Positions 35,291-44,745 of a DNA stretch of 64,000 nucleotides are shown here, piece by piece. How positions within the stretch are numbered: the first letter of the stretch is position 1; every line of letters begins with the position of its first letter. Location of the stretch: positions 124,001 to 188,000 of the forward strand of contig NZ_FNRA01000007.1 of NCBI RefSeq assembly GCF_900107535.1. Direction: 5' to 3'. A program made the translations under genes and the position numbers. The stretch is from Pedobacter hartonius. Its GTDB lineage: Bacteria > Bacteroidota > Bacteroidia > Sphingobacteriales > Sphingobacteriaceae. The notes under the pieces were generated by a model. The model was given only the letters and a program-made list of their open reading frames with translations. It ran no database searches and was not told the origin of the DNA.

Positions 35291-36799
35291 ATGGAAAAGA
35301 AAGTTAGAGTAAGATTTGCCCCCAGCCCTACAGGAGGCCTTCATTTAGGCGGTGTGCGCACGGCTTTATTTAATTATTTGTTTGCGAAGAAACATAATGG
35401 CACGTTTATTTTACGTGTGGAAGATACAGATCAAACCCGTTTCGTTTCAGGTGCAGAGGAATACATTGTTTCCTGCCTGGCCTGGTGTGGAATTCATCCT
35501 GATGAGAGCCCGCAGCAGGGAGGTGCCTACGGCCCCTACCGGCAGAGCGAGCGTAAGCCTGCTTACAGACAGTATGCGGAACAGCTGGTTGCCAGCGGCA
35601 ATGCGTACTATGCTTTTGATACCCCTGAAGAACTTGATGCCAAACGTAAGGAAATCCCTAATTTTCTTTACGGCGCATCTTCAAGGACGCAAATGAGAAA
35701 TTCCCTTTCTCTTACCAGTGACGAAGTGGAAACGCTTTTAGCACAGGATATACCACATGTTGTGCGGATTAAGATGCCGGAAGACGAGCATGTGTCTTTT
35801 ATAGATATGATCCGCGGGCATGTGAGCTTTGATACGAATTTAGTTGACGATAAAGTCCTTTTAAAGGCTGATGGAATGCCAACGTACCATCTTGCCGTAG
35901 TGGTGGATGACAGGGCAATGGAGATCAGTCATATCTTCAGGGGAGAAGAGTGGCTTCCATCGGCACCAATTCATATCCTGTTGTGGAGATACCTGGGATG
36001 GGAAGATGAAATGCCTCAGTGGGCACATTTGCCGCTGATACTAAAGCCGGACGGAAATGGTAAGCTGAGCAAGCGCGACGGCGACAGGCTTGGGTTTCCT
36101 GTATACGCACAAAACTGGACAGACCCGAAAAGCGGCTACCTGACAAAGGGATTCAAAGAGCTTGGGTTTGTGCCCGAAGCATTTGTGAACCTGCTGGCGA
36201 TGCTGGGATGGAATGACGGTACCGACCAGGAGATCTTCAGCCTTCCGGAACTGATAGAGAAATTCTCTGTTGAAAGGATCAGCAAGGCAGGAGCGAAGTT
36301 CGATTTTGAGAAAGCCAAATGGTACAATCATGAGTGGATTAAAAATGCTGAGGCAGAGAACCTGCTGGCAACAGTAAAGCAGGAGCTCAATACAAAAGGG
36401 ATAGTCCCGGCAGATGATAGTTATACCTTACAAGTGATTGACCTCATTAAAGACCGCTGTAATTTACTTACTGATTTTGTTGCCCAGGGCGAATACTTTT
36501 TTGCGGCTCCTGCAGCATACGACCTACCTTCGGTAAAAGGAAAATGGAATGCTGAAAAGGCGACATTCTTTACCGCTTTTGACGCAGAATTAACTGATGA
36601 GATGCCGGCAGCGGAGATGGAGGCAAAGTTCAAAGAGCTGGCTGCGGCACATTCCTTAAAACCAGGTGAACTGATGCTCCCATTCCGTATTATGCTGGTA
36701 GGGGGCAAATTTGGACCAGGTGTTTTTGAAATTGCTTTTACACTGGGAACACAGGAAACTAAAAACAGGATTTCATTAGCCCTGGCTGCTTTCGAATAA
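35291..36799 (+). CDS. gltX: Glutamyl-tRNA synthetase
   Basis: With the start at 35291 the protein is 502 residues, normal for bacterial GltX. VRFAPSPTGGLHLGGVRTA holds the HIGH-type motif, RVEDTD follows at about 45-50, and KLSKRDG is the KMSKS loop near residue 257. It charges tRNA-Glu. The 28-residue extension from 35207 overlaps the promoter box and is not conserved in the family as I know it. GlnS and AspS are also in the window, so Gln-tRNA need not be made through Glu-tRNA-Gln. Confidence 0.96.
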   Translation: MEKKVRVRFAPSPTGGLHLGGVRTALFNYLFAKKHNGTFILRVEDTDQTRFVSGAEEYIVSCLAWCGIHPDESPQQGGAYGPYRQSERKPAYRQYAEQLVASGNAYYAFDTPEELDAKRKEIPNFLYGASSRTQMRNSLSLTSDEVETLLAQDIPHVVRIKMPEDEHVSFIDMIRGHVSFDTNLVDDKVLLKADGMPTYHLAVVVDDRAMEISHIFRGEEWLPSAPIHILLWRYLGWEDEMPQWAHLPLILKPDGNGKLSKRDGDRLGFPVYAQNWTDPKSGYLTKGFKELGFVPEAFVNLLAMLGWNDGTDQEIFSLPELIEKFSVERISKAGAKFDFEKAKWYNHEWIKNAEAENLLATVKQELNTKGIVPADDSYTLQVIDLIKDRCNLLTDFVAQGEYFFAAPAAYDLPSVKGKWNAEKATFFTAFDAELTDEMPAAEMEAKFKELAAAHSLKPGELMLPFRIMLVGGKFGPGVFEIAFTLGTQETKNRISLALAAFE

Positions 36800-36870
36800 G
36801 TTTATGGGATTGATAGGATTTGGTATAACAATTGACGTAATGGATTGTTGTACCAAATCAAAGAGATTTT

Positions 36871-37707
36871 ATGAAGTTTTTCGGTAAGAGTAGCGATAAT
36901 ATCGAAGATGCCAGAGGCAGCTCTGGTGGCGGTGGAAAAGTGATTGGGGGCGGAATTGGCGTTCTTATCGTTATTGTCGGGATGTTCTTTGGAAAGGACC
37001 TTACCGGATTGGTTTCTGAAATGCCTGTCGGCAATTCTGAACAGACGGCCGTACAGAGGGGAACACCACAGGATGCCGGCGGAAAGTTTGTGGCCGATGT
37101 GCTTGGCTCCACTGACCGTGTCTGGGAAGCACAGTTCGCAGAACTGGGCAAGCAATATGAAGAACCGGCACTCAGATTATTTACCGGAGGAGAGCAATCC
37201 GGCTGCGGATACGCAAATTCTGCTGTAGGGCCCTTCTATTGCCCTGCTGATCATAAAGTATATATTGATTTAGATTTTTATAAAGATCTCAAGGAGCGCT
37301 TCGGAGCAGAGGGTGACTTTGCGCAGGCTTATGTCATCGCACACGAGGTGGGCCATCATGTGCAAAACCTGCTGGGAACCTCAGAAAAAATGCAGCAGGC
37401 ACGTGCTTCCCTGAGTGAAAAAGAATACAATAAATTATCAGTAAAGCTGGAGCTTCAGGCAGATTTTTATGCAGGGCTATGGGCACATCATGCGAAAGAT
37501 ATTACGCTGGATAAGGGCGACCTGGAAGAAGCTTTAAATGCTGCGAATGCCATCGGAGATGATAAATTACAAAAAGAGGCCCAGGGAGAGGTTGTTCCGG
37601 ATGCTTTTACCCATGGGACCTCGGCCCAGCGGATATACTGGTTTAAAAAAGGTTTCGACACCGGCGATATCAGTCAGGGAGATACTTTTAAAATTTCGGA
37701 ACTATAA
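36871..37707 (+). CDS. YpfJ-family neutral zinc metallopeptidase
   Basis: The 278-residue protein has a Gly-rich N-terminus, one membrane helix (about 24-40) and a zinc site VIAHEVGHHVQNLLG with His158, Glu159 and His162. Downstream ELQADFYAGLWAHH carries a further acidic residue typical of this family. The second half should lie outside the inner membrane. The family is widespread (DUF2342/YpfJ type) and poorly studied. It follows gltX by about 70 bp and could be co-transcribed. Confidence 0.9.
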   Translation: MKFFGKSSDNIEDARGSSGGGGKVIGGGIGVLIVIVGMFFGKDLTGLVSEMPVGNSEQTAVQRGTPQDAGGKFVADVLGSTDRVWEAQFAELGKQYEEPALRLFTGGEQSGCGYANSAVGPFYCPADHKVYIDLDFYKDLKERFGAEGDFAQAYVIAHEVGHHVQNLLGTSEKMQQARASLSEKEYNKLSVKLELQADFYAGLWAHHAKDITLDKGDLEEALNAANAIGDDKLQKEAQGEVVPDAFTHGTSAQRIYWFKKGFDTGDISQGDTFKISEL

Positions 37708-37774
37708 TTAAGATGTTTATAACCATTATGTTACGAGAGCGTGATTTGAAAATGATTTATTCTATAAAGTTGTA

Positions 37775-37782
37775 TAACTTTG
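37775..37782 (+). promoter_or_regulatory. -7 element of the hybrid-kinase signalling operon
   Basis: TAACTTTG fits TAnnTTTG. A TTTG lies at 37745-37748, a rather wide 26 bp upstream. The box ends 65 nt before the first gene at 37848. Confidence 0.6.
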
Positions 37783-37847
37783 ACGCAAACTATTACGTGA
37801 GATACGGCGTAGTAGATAATGATGAAGCACCTATTTTATTCTAAATA

Positions 37848-38972
37848 ATGATCCTAATAGTTGACGATACACCGGAGAATCTGATTTCTCTTAAAAAAGT
37901 TCTTGAAAGACATAATTTTGAAGTCGATACTGCATCTTCCGGAGAAGAAGCCTTAAAAAAGGTTCTCAAGAATGCTTACGTGTTAATTATTCTGGACGTT
38001 CAGATGCCCGGCATGGATGGCTTTGAAGTTGCAGAAGCAATCTCCGGGTACAGCAAAGCCAAAGAAACCGCCATTATCTTTTTATCTGCAGCCAACACCG
38101 GTCTGAATTTTATTACCAAAGGTTATTCTTCAGGAGGACTGGACTATATTACCAAACCTGTTGACATGAATATCCTGTTGCTGAAGGTCAAAACATTTTA
38201 CAGGATATACGAACAGAGCCGGAAGCTGATCGAGATCCAGGAAGCACTAATCGAAGAAATCGAATTCAGAAAAAGCGCTGAACGGAAAAAGGACGAGTTT
38301 ATCAGCATTGCCAGCCATGAACTGAAAACGCCGCTGACAAGTGTTAAGGGGTATGTACAGTTGCTGGAAAGAAGTATAGATAAAGGGGATATCCCTACCG
38401 TTAAGCGTCACCTGGAAAAAGCGCAACTACAGCTTGACAAGCTCAACGACCTTATTGCAGATTTGCTGGATATCTCTAAAATTGAAAGCGGGAAACTCAA
38501 ATTCAATAAAAAAAGTTTTGATCTTAATGTTCTGCTGGATAGTATCATTGAGATTATACATCAGTCTAATCCCGGGTTCAGCATTATTAAAACAGGCATT
38601 GTGCCGCAGTCTGTTTTTGCGGATGAAATGCGGATTGAACAGGTTATTGTTAATTTTTTAACCAACGCCATTAAATATGCACCGGGTACTGATGAGGTGC
38701 ATATCCACCTGGATGCAGAGGGAGACCGTGTGACGGTTGCAGTAAAGGACTTTGGGATAGGCATACATCCGGATCAGCAAAAAAACGTGTTCGACAAGTT
38801 TTACAGGGTTGAAGAAACAGCCATACATTTTCAGGGACTGGGGATAGGTTTGTATATTTCAGCTGAAATCATAAGAAGGCACGGCGGCACAGTGGGTGTA
38901 AACAGCACTTTCGGTCAGGGATCGGAGTTTTATTTCATTATCCCCCTAATTTCAACTACTGAATCAGATTAA
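37848..38972 (+). CDS. Response regulator-histidine kinase (REC-HisKA-HATPase)
   Basis: The 374-residue protein has an N-terminal receiver (acidic Asp6/Asp7, phospho-acceptor Asp50 in LIILDVQMPG, ITKPVD lysine motif near 101-106). A short coiled linker leads to a kinase core with SIASHELKTPLTSV (His157), a HATPase N box NFLTNAIKYAP, and the G boxes DFGIGI and GLGIGLYIS. There is no membrane helix. A receiver placed before the kinase lets another kinase tune its activity. It is the first gene of the signalling operon, 14 bp before the large hybrid kinase. Confidence 0.92.
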   Translation: MILIVDDTPENLISLKKVLERHNFEVDTASSGEEALKKVLKNAYVLIILDVQMPGMDGFEVAEAISGYSKAKETAIIFLSAANTGLNFITKGYSSGGLDYITKPVDMNILLLKVKTFYRIYEQSRKLIEIQEALIEEIEFRKSAERKKDEFISIASHELKTPLTSVKGYVQLLERSIDKGDIPTVKRHLEKAQLQLDKLNDLIADLLDISKIESGKLKFNKKSFDLNVLLDSIIEIIHQSNPGFSIIKTGIVPQSVFADEMRIEQVIVNFLTNAIKYAPGTDEVHIHLDAEGDRVTVAVKDFGIGIHPDQQKNVFDKFYRVEETAIHFQGLGIGLYISAEIIRRHGGTVGVNSTFGQGSEFYFIIPLISTTESD

Positions 38973-38986
38973 TATATTTTTTAACT

Positions 38987-41900
38987 ATGCAAAAAACTCT
39001 AAAAAATAACCTTCGTATCGGTCTTGGGCTATCTTTATTGTTGCTTTTTATTAGCTCTCTTGCCTCTTATATCAGCATCAGCAACCTGGTCAAAAGTTCT
39101 AAGATGGTTTCTCACAGTAACCAGGTAATCACCAGCCTGGAGGAAATCATTTCCACTCTGAAAGATGCCGAAACGGGGCAGCGCGGATATCTGTTAACCG
39201 GAGATAAGATTTTTCTTGAACCCTATATAGGGGCCGAATCAAGAGCGATTACTTTACTGGATGGGGTAGAAGCCCAAACCATCGACAATCCTGTTCAGCA
39301 GCAGCACATCAAAAAGCTCAGGATGATCGTGGAGAACAGGCTGGGCATCCTGGAAAAAACAGTAGTGTTAAAAGGTGCCGGAGGGAATGTCAGTGTAGGA
39401 GACCTCCTGACGGGAAAAGAATATATGGATGATGCCCGCAAGGTGATCACCGCGATGGAGACTGAGGAAAGGAACCTACTGTCCACACGTACGGCCGATC
39501 AGAATAAGCTTGCCGGGTATACACCAGCCCTCATTATCTTTGCGGCGCTGCTGGCCATCGTGATTACCATCTTCTTTTATAGAAGGGTATCGTCCGATTT
39601 TAGTACAAGGGTACAACTGCAGCAGGAACTGCAGGACAAGAATGACGAAATTGACCATCGGATAGAGGTGATTCAGGAGATTGCCGGGCAGATTTCCAGC
39701 GGTAATTACCAGGTGCGGCTGGATGAGGAGGCAAAGGATGGATTGGGAAGCCTGGCGGGTTCACTGAATGCCATGGCTGAATCGCTGCAGTATTCATTTT
39801 CTTTACTTGCAGACAAGGAATGGCTGCAAACGGGTATTGCCAGTCTGAATGATAAGATGGTGGGTGAAAAGAGCCTGAATACGCTGGCTAACGATATCCT
39901 GGAAAATATCATCCAGCATACCGAAGCGCAGGTTGCTGCATTTTACCTGCTTGAAGAAGACCGCCTGCTGCATCTGGCAGGAAGTTACGCCTTACTGGAA
40001 GATCAGAGAAAAGATATACTGAAACCCGGGGAGGGCATGGCGGGGCAGGCAGTGAAATCAGGAAAGCAGATCTTGCTCAATGATATCCCTAATGACGAGC
40101 TGACAATCAGTTATGCTGCAGGCAATACGAAACCAAGGAATATCGTTGCCGTACCGATCATCCGGGACCGGCTAGTGGTAGGCGTGATAGAAATAGGATC
40201 GCTGAACGTGTTCACACTTTTACAATTAGATTTCCTGAATAGTATCTCTACCAATATCGGTGTGGCTGTACATGTGACGCAGAACCGCAAGAAATTACAG
40301 GAATTCCTAGAAGAGACGCAGGCCCAGGCGGAAGAGCTTCAGGCACAGCACAGTGAACTGGAGGGACTGAATTCGGAACTGGAAGTACAAACACAGAAGA
40401 TCCAGACTTCAGAAGAAGAGCTCAGGGTACAACAGGAGGAATTGCTTCAGAGTAACCAGGAACTGGAAGAAAGAACAACCCTGCTGGAAGAAAAGAACCA
40501 GCTGATCCAGGAACATAACCTCGAGATTCAGCGTAAATCAGAACAGCTGGAACAGAGCACAAAATATAAATCAGAATTCCTGGCAAATATGTCGCATGAG
40601 CTGCGGACGCCTTTGAACTCCATTTTACTGCTTTCTAAATTAATGTCTGACAATAAAGAGCTGGACACTGAATATATTGAATATGCAGAGGTGATCCAGA
40701 GCTCCGGACAGGGGCTGTTAGGCCTGATCGATGAGATCCTTGACCTTTCCAAGATTGAGGCGGGTAAAATGAAGCTTGAACTTGCAGATGTCCCCCTAAA
40801 GGAGGTCGCTACAGACATGAAGTCCCTCTTTAATCCTATTGCAAAAAACAAAAGCCTGGAACTACTGATTGAAGTGGAGGGGGGGATGCCGCTGATTCAT
40901 ACTGATAAGATGCGCCTGGAGCAGATTCTTAAGAACCTGCTTTCGAATGCCATTAAATTTACACCTAAGGGAAGTGTAACCCTGAATATCAAAAGCGATC
41001 CTGTGGCTGGAAATATAATTTTCAGGGTGACCGATACAGGAATCGGTATCCCGGCGGCGAAGCAGGGACTGGTATTTGAGGCTTTCCAGCAGGCTGACGG
41101 CTCCACCAGGCGGAGATTTGGAGGTACCGGCCTGGGATTATCTATCAGCAGGGAGCTGGCTAAATTGCTGGGTGGAGAAATTGACCTGCGGAGTGAAGAA
41201 AATGCAGGCAGCACGTTCACACTTACCCTGCCTGTGGATGGCGCAGAACCGGATACGGAAATCATGAATGCGGGCCAGGAATACACTACAGTCTATCCGG
41301 AAAAGCCAATAGTGCTGGCTGAGCGGTTTACGGTGGACCATATACCGCAGGAAATTGAGGATGACAGGGGCAATATCGTGCCTGGTGACAAGGTGATCCT
41401 GATCATTGAGGACGATACTCCTTTTGCGAAAACGCTGATGACCTTTACCCGCAAGAAGAACTACAAATGTGTAGTGGCCGTGAGAGGTGATATTGGAATT
41501 GAGCTTGCCAATTATTACAAGCCGCTGGCTATCCTGCTTGATATCCAGCTGCCGGTGAAAGACGGATGGCAGGTGATGGAAGAACTGAAGTCTAACCCGG
41601 CAACACGTCCGATCCCTGTACATATCATGTCCTCTCTTGAGGTAAAAAAAGAAAGTTTACTAAAAGGCGCTGTTGATTTTATCAATAAGCCTGTAGCACT
41701 GGAGCAGATGCAACAGATTTTTCAGAAACTTGAAACGGCATTGAGCCGCCATCCCAAGAAAGTACTGATTGTTGAGGAAAATCAGCAGCACGCAAAGGCG
41801 CTGAGTTATTTCCTGAGTAACTACAATATCCAGACCGAGGTCGTGAATAATGTTTCTGAGAGTGTTGATGCACTGCAAAAAAAGGAAGTGGATTGTGTGA

Positions 41901-42568
41901 TCCTGGATATGGGTGTACCTGATAAAAATGCCTATTTAACGCTGGAAACGATCAAAAAAGGGGAGGGGCTGGAAAATCTGCCAATCATTATTTTCACCGG
42001 TAAGAACCTATCCAAAGGGGAAGAGCAGCGGATCAAACAGTATGCTGATTCCATCGTTGTAAAAACAGCACATTCCTATCAGCGTATCCTTGATGAGGCT
42101 GCACTTTTCCTTCATTTAGTGGAAGAAAAAACCGTAGAAAATAAAAATATCAAGGCAACAGAGGGATTAAGGGGATTGTATGAAGTACTGAGCAATAAAA
42201 CCGTACTCATCGCCGATGATGATGTGAGGAATATCTTCTCGCTCACCAAGGCCCTCGAGCAGCATAAGATGAAGGTATTGGCGGCAACAGACGGTAAGGA
42301 GGCTTTACAAGTGCTCAAAGACAACCCGAATGTAGACATTGTGCTGATGGACATGATGATGCCGGAAATGGACGGATATGAAAGCACAAAAGAGATCAGA
42401 AAAATAAGTGCGTTCAAACATTTACCTGTATTGGCTGTTACAGCCAAGGCAATGATGGGTGATCGTGAAAAATGTATTGCGGCGGGGGCGTCGGACTATA
42501 TCTCTAAACCTGTAGATGTAGATCAGCTTATTTCCCTGCTGCGTGTGTGGCTTTATGATAAAATTTAA
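38987..42568 (+). CDS. Hybrid sensor kinase CHASE3-HAMP-GAF-HisKA-HATPase-RECx3
   Basis: The 1193-residue protein has helices at about 12-33 and 178-200 flanking a CHASE3 sensor with the DAETGQRGYLLTG motif. HAMP (about 225-275), GAF (about 290-430), a Gln/Glu-rich coiled coil (430-530) and the kinase with MSHELRTPLNS (His537) follow. Then come HATPase and three receivers with phospho-acceptors Asp852, Asp974 and Asp1122. The second receiver is atypical, with EEN instead of DD and DMGVPDKNAYL around Asp974. The layout allows a many-step phosphorelay; targets may be the REC, CheR and CheB proteins next door. Confidence 0.93.
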   Translation: MQKTLKNNLRIGLGLSLLLLFISSLASYISISNLVKSSKMVSHSNQVITSLEEIISTLKDAETGQRGYLLTGDKIFLEPYIGAESRAITLLDGVEAQTIDNPVQQQHIKKLRMIVENRLGILEKTVVLKGAGGNVSVGDLLTGKEYMDDARKVITAMETEERNLLSTRTADQNKLAGYTPALIIFAALLAIVITIFFYRRVSSDFSTRVQLQQELQDKNDEIDHRIEVIQEIAGQISSGNYQVRLDEEAKDGLGSLAGSLNAMAESLQYSFSLLADKEWLQTGIASLNDKMVGEKSLNTLANDILENIIQHTEAQVAAFYLLEEDRLLHLAGSYALLEDQRKDILKPGEGMAGQAVKSGKQILLNDIPNDELTISYAAGNTKPRNIVAVPIIRDRLVVGVIEIGSLNVFTLLQLDFLNSISTNIGVAVHVTQNRKKLQEFLEETQAQAEELQAQHSELEGLNSELEVQTQKIQTSEEELRVQQEELLQSNQELEERTTLLEEKNQLIQEHNLEIQRKSEQLEQSTKYKSEFLANMSHELRTPLNSILLLSKLMSDNKELDTEYIEYAEVIQSSGQGLLGLIDEILDLSKIEAGKMKLELADVPLKEVATDMKSLFNPIAKNKSLELLIEVEGGMPLIHTDKMRLEQILKNLLSNAIKFTPKGSVTLNIKSDPVAGNIIFRVTDTGIGIPAAKQGLVFEAFQQADGSTRRRFGGTGLGLSISRELAKLLGGEIDLRSEENAGSTFTLTLPVDGAEPDTEIMNAGQEYTTVYPEKPIVLAERFTVDHIPQEIEDDRGNIVPGDKVILIIEDDTPFAKTLMTFTRKKNYKCVVAVRGDIGIELANYYKPLAILLDIQLPVKDGWQVMEELKSNPATRPIPVHIMSSLEVKKESLLKGAVDFINKPVALEQMQQIFQKLETALSRHPKKVLIVEENQQHAKALSYFLSNYNIQTEVVNNVSESVDALQKKEVDCVILDMGVPDKNAYLTLETIKKGEGLENLPIIIFTGKNLSKGEEQRIKQYADSIVVKTAHSYQRILDEAALFLHLVEEKTVENKNIKATEGLRGLYEVLSNKTVLIADDDVRNIFSLTKALEQHKMKVLAATDGKEALQVLKDNPNVDIVLMDMMMPEMDGYESTKEIRKISAFKHLPVLAVTAKAMMGDREKCIAAGASDYISKPVDVDQLISLLRVWLYDKI

Positions 42569-42589
42569 AAATACCGTGTTTTAATAGAT

Positions 42590-42961
42590 ATGGAAGATCA
42601 AAAGAAAGTACTGATCATAGATGATGACAACAGGAACATCTTTGCTTTAACAGCTGTGTTAAAATCAAAAGGTTATCATTGTCTCTCGGCAATTGGCGGC
42701 GAAGAAGGCCTGCAATTGCTGGAAGAACAGAAGGATATTGCCGTAGTACTGATGGACATGATGATGCCCGGGATGGATGGGTATGAAGCGATGGCAAAAA
42801 TGAATGAAGACCCGGAATTAAAGGGCATACCTGTAATTGCCGTTACGGCGCAGGCGATGCTGGGGGACAGGGAACGCTGTTTAAATGCGGGAGCTGTAGG
42901 TTATGTTTCTAAACCGATCAATGTAGATACCTTAACCGATCTGCTGGTAAAATATATTTAA
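42590..42961 (+). CDS. Stand-alone receiver domain protein (first)
   Basis: The 123-residue product is one receiver domain and nothing else: acidic IIDDD at 9-13, phospho-acceptor Asp56 in VLMDMMMPGMDGYEA, the Thr/Ser of AVTAQA, and the lysine motif VSKPIN. Its sequence is close to the third receiver of the preceding hybrid kinase (compare LMDMMMPEMDGYES), suggesting duplication. It probably shuttles phosphate from the hybrid kinase. It abuts the cheR start with no gap. Confidence 0.92.
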   Translation: MEDQKKVLIIDDDNRNIFALTAVLKSKGYHCLSAIGGEEGLQLLEEQKDIAVVLMDMMMPGMDGYEAMAKMNEDPELKGIPVIAVTAQAMLGDRERCLNAGAVGYVSKPINVDTLTDLLVKYI

Positions 42962-43789
42962 ATGAACCTTGAATTACCTACGATAAGTGATGGCCAGGTG
43001 GAGATCTTACTTTCAGATCTCCTGGAGCATTATGGCTATGATTTTACGGGATATTCAAAGGCCTCTATCAAGCGCAGGATACTCAGATTATATTCGCTGG
43101 ATAAGGCGCTGAGTTTTGCGGAATTCAGGTACAGGATCAACAACGATACTTTTTATTTCAAGCGGTTTGTTGAGCAGATCACTGTAAATGTGACCGAGAT
43201 GTTCAGGGATCCTGGGTTTTTCAAAACGCTCCGGGATGTGGTGCTGCCAAAACTGGGAACATATCCTTTTATCAGGATATGGCTTGCGGGCTGTTCTACC
43301 GGAGAAGAAGCCTACTCTATTTCTATTATACTGAAAGAGCTGAACCTGCTTCATAAATCATTGGTTTACGCTACAGATCTGAATCCCATCGTGCTTGAAA
43401 AAGCATCTCAGGGAATGTTTGCAATGAGCCAGATGAAGCAATATTCGGAGAATTATATTTTATCAGGAGGAACAAACGACTTTTCGAGCTATTATACCGC
43501 GAACTACTCGCTGGCAAAATTCAACGACGAACTGAAAAGTAAACTTATTTTTTCTACCCATAATCTTGTTTCTGATCATTCTTTTAACGAATTTCAACTG
43601 ATCCTTTGCAGGAACGTATTGATTTATTTTGACCGGGATTTACAGCACAAGGTACTGACGCTTTTTGATGATAGCCTTGAAGGACTCGGCTATCTGGCTT
43701 TGGGTACTAAGGAAACGCTTGATTTTTCCCCTATCTCCCCGAACTATAAAAGGATCCCGGGTGAAAAAATATGGAGGAAAATAGGATAA
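42962..43789 (+). CDS. cheR: CheR-type methyltransferase without chemoreceptor context
   Basis: The 275-residue protein has the CheR N-terminal helical domain (KASIKRRILRLYSLDKA, used in receptor binding). The SAM-binding domain shows WLAGCSTGEEAYS, VYATDLNP and LILCRNVLIYF. In chemotaxis CheR methylates glutamates on receptors. No methyl-accepting receptor, CheA or CheW is in the operon, so the substrate is likely a signalling partner such as the coiled-coil region of the hybrid kinase; this is a guess. Its stop overlaps the cheB ATG by one base. Confidence 0.93.
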   Translation: MNLELPTISDGQVEILLSDLLEHYGYDFTGYSKASIKRRILRLYSLDKALSFAEFRYRINNDTFYFKRFVEQITVNVTEMFRDPGFFKTLRDVVLPKLGTYPFIRIWLAGCSTGEEAYSISIILKELNLLHKSLVYATDLNPIVLEKASQGMFAMSQMKQYSENYILSGGTNDFSSYYTANYSLAKFNDELKSKLIFSTHNLVSDHSFNEFQLILCRNVLIYFDRDLQHKVLTLFDDSLEGLGYLALGTKETLDFSPISPNYKRIPGEKIWRKIG

Positions 43790-44355
43790 TGGGAACCAAA
43801 TGTGATGCACTGATCATCGGCGGATCTGCCGGAAGCCTGGATGTACTGTTAAAAGTCCTTCCATCTTTAGACCCTGCTTTAAGTTTTCCTATTGTGATCG
43901 TGGTGCACAGAAAGCATGGTACTGATTCCCTGTTGCCCGAATTGCTGTCCGGCCGGACGAAACTGTTGGTGAAGGAAATCGACGAGAAGGAGCCGCTCTC
44001 CGCGGGTAATATCTATATTGCACCTTCGGATTACCACACATTGATTGAGCAGGACCATACGTTCTCGCTGGATTATTCCGAGAAGATCAATTACTCACGC
44101 CCGGCAATTGACGCGACCTTCCAGACTGCTGCTGAGGTTTATAAGGAAAAATTAGTATGTTTATTGCTGTCGGGATCAAATGCTGACGGGGTAAACGGAT
44201 TGAAAAGTGTAAAGGTATGGGGCGGGACGACGGTAATTCAGGATCCGGCCACGGCGCAGGTATCCTATATGCCGGAACAGGCTTCACTGCACGCCAAAAT
44301 AGATCATACTTTACGCATTGAACATATGGCAGAATTTATAAATTTGTTATCTTAA
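43789..44355 (+). CDS. cheB: CheB-type methylesterase domain protein lacking a receiver
   Basis: The start is placed at the ATG at 43789, which overlaps the cheR stop (TAATG) and has GGAGG at 43773-43777 as a ribosome site; an in-frame ATG at 43771 is less likely. The 188-residue product is only the CheB effector domain. IGGSAGS gives the nucleophile Ser, VVHRKHG the His, and SGSNADGVNG the Asp. The usual N-terminal receiver is missing, so control must come from elsewhere, perhaps from the neighbouring stand-alone receivers. It would reverse methylation by CheR. Confidence 0.92.
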   Translation: MGTKCDALIIGGSAGSLDVLLKVLPSLDPALSFPIVIVVHRKHGTDSLLPELLSGRTKLLVKEIDEKEPLSAGNIYIAPSDYHTLIEQDHTFSLDYSEKINYSRPAIDATFQTAAEVYKEKLVCLLLSGSNADGVNGLKSVKVWGGTTVIQDPATAQVSYMPEQASLHAKIDHTLRIEHMAEFINLLS

Positions 44356-44367
44356 TCTTTATAATAA

Positions 44368-44733
44368 ATGGCTGAGCAAAAAAAAGTCTTCATTTTTGAT
44401 GACAATACCGATATTCTTGAACTTTGTACATTTATTCTGGAAGATGCTGGTTATGAAATCAAGACCTCGTCTACTTCAAATAATATTATTGACCAGGTTT
44501 CGGCCTATACACCGGACATTATCTTTATGGATAACTGGTTGCCTGACGTGGGCGGTATTGAGGCTACCAGGGAGCTGAAAGGGCATGAAACGCTTAAAAA
44601 TATACCTGTCATCTATTTTTCTGCAAATAACGATGTGATGCTGCTCGCCGATCAGGCTGGTGCGGATGGTTATTTGTCAAAACCGTTTGATATCCAGGAG
44701 CTGGAAAACATTATTCTGAAACACCTCGCTTAG
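44368..44733 (+). CDS. Stand-alone receiver domain protein (second)
   Basis: The 121-residue single receiver has DDN at 11-13, the phospho-acceptor Asp55 in IIFMDNWLPDVGG, the Ser of VIYFSAN and the lysine motif LSKPFD. It is less similar to the hybrid-kinase receivers than the first one is. It is the last gene of the operon, 12 bp after cheB, with a strong terminator directly behind. Confidence 0.92.
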   Translation: MAEQKKVFIFDDNTDILELCTFILEDAGYEIKTSSTSNNIIDQVSAYTPDIIFMDNWLPDVGGIEATRELKGHETLKNIPVIYFSANNDVMLLADQAGADGYLSKPFDIQELENIILKHLA

Positions 44734-44745
44734 TAGCATGCAAAT

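Noticed and set aside
39600..39912. Minus-strand frames within the large hybrid kinase gene
   Set aside because: They are short shadows of the conserved kinase frame without start signals.
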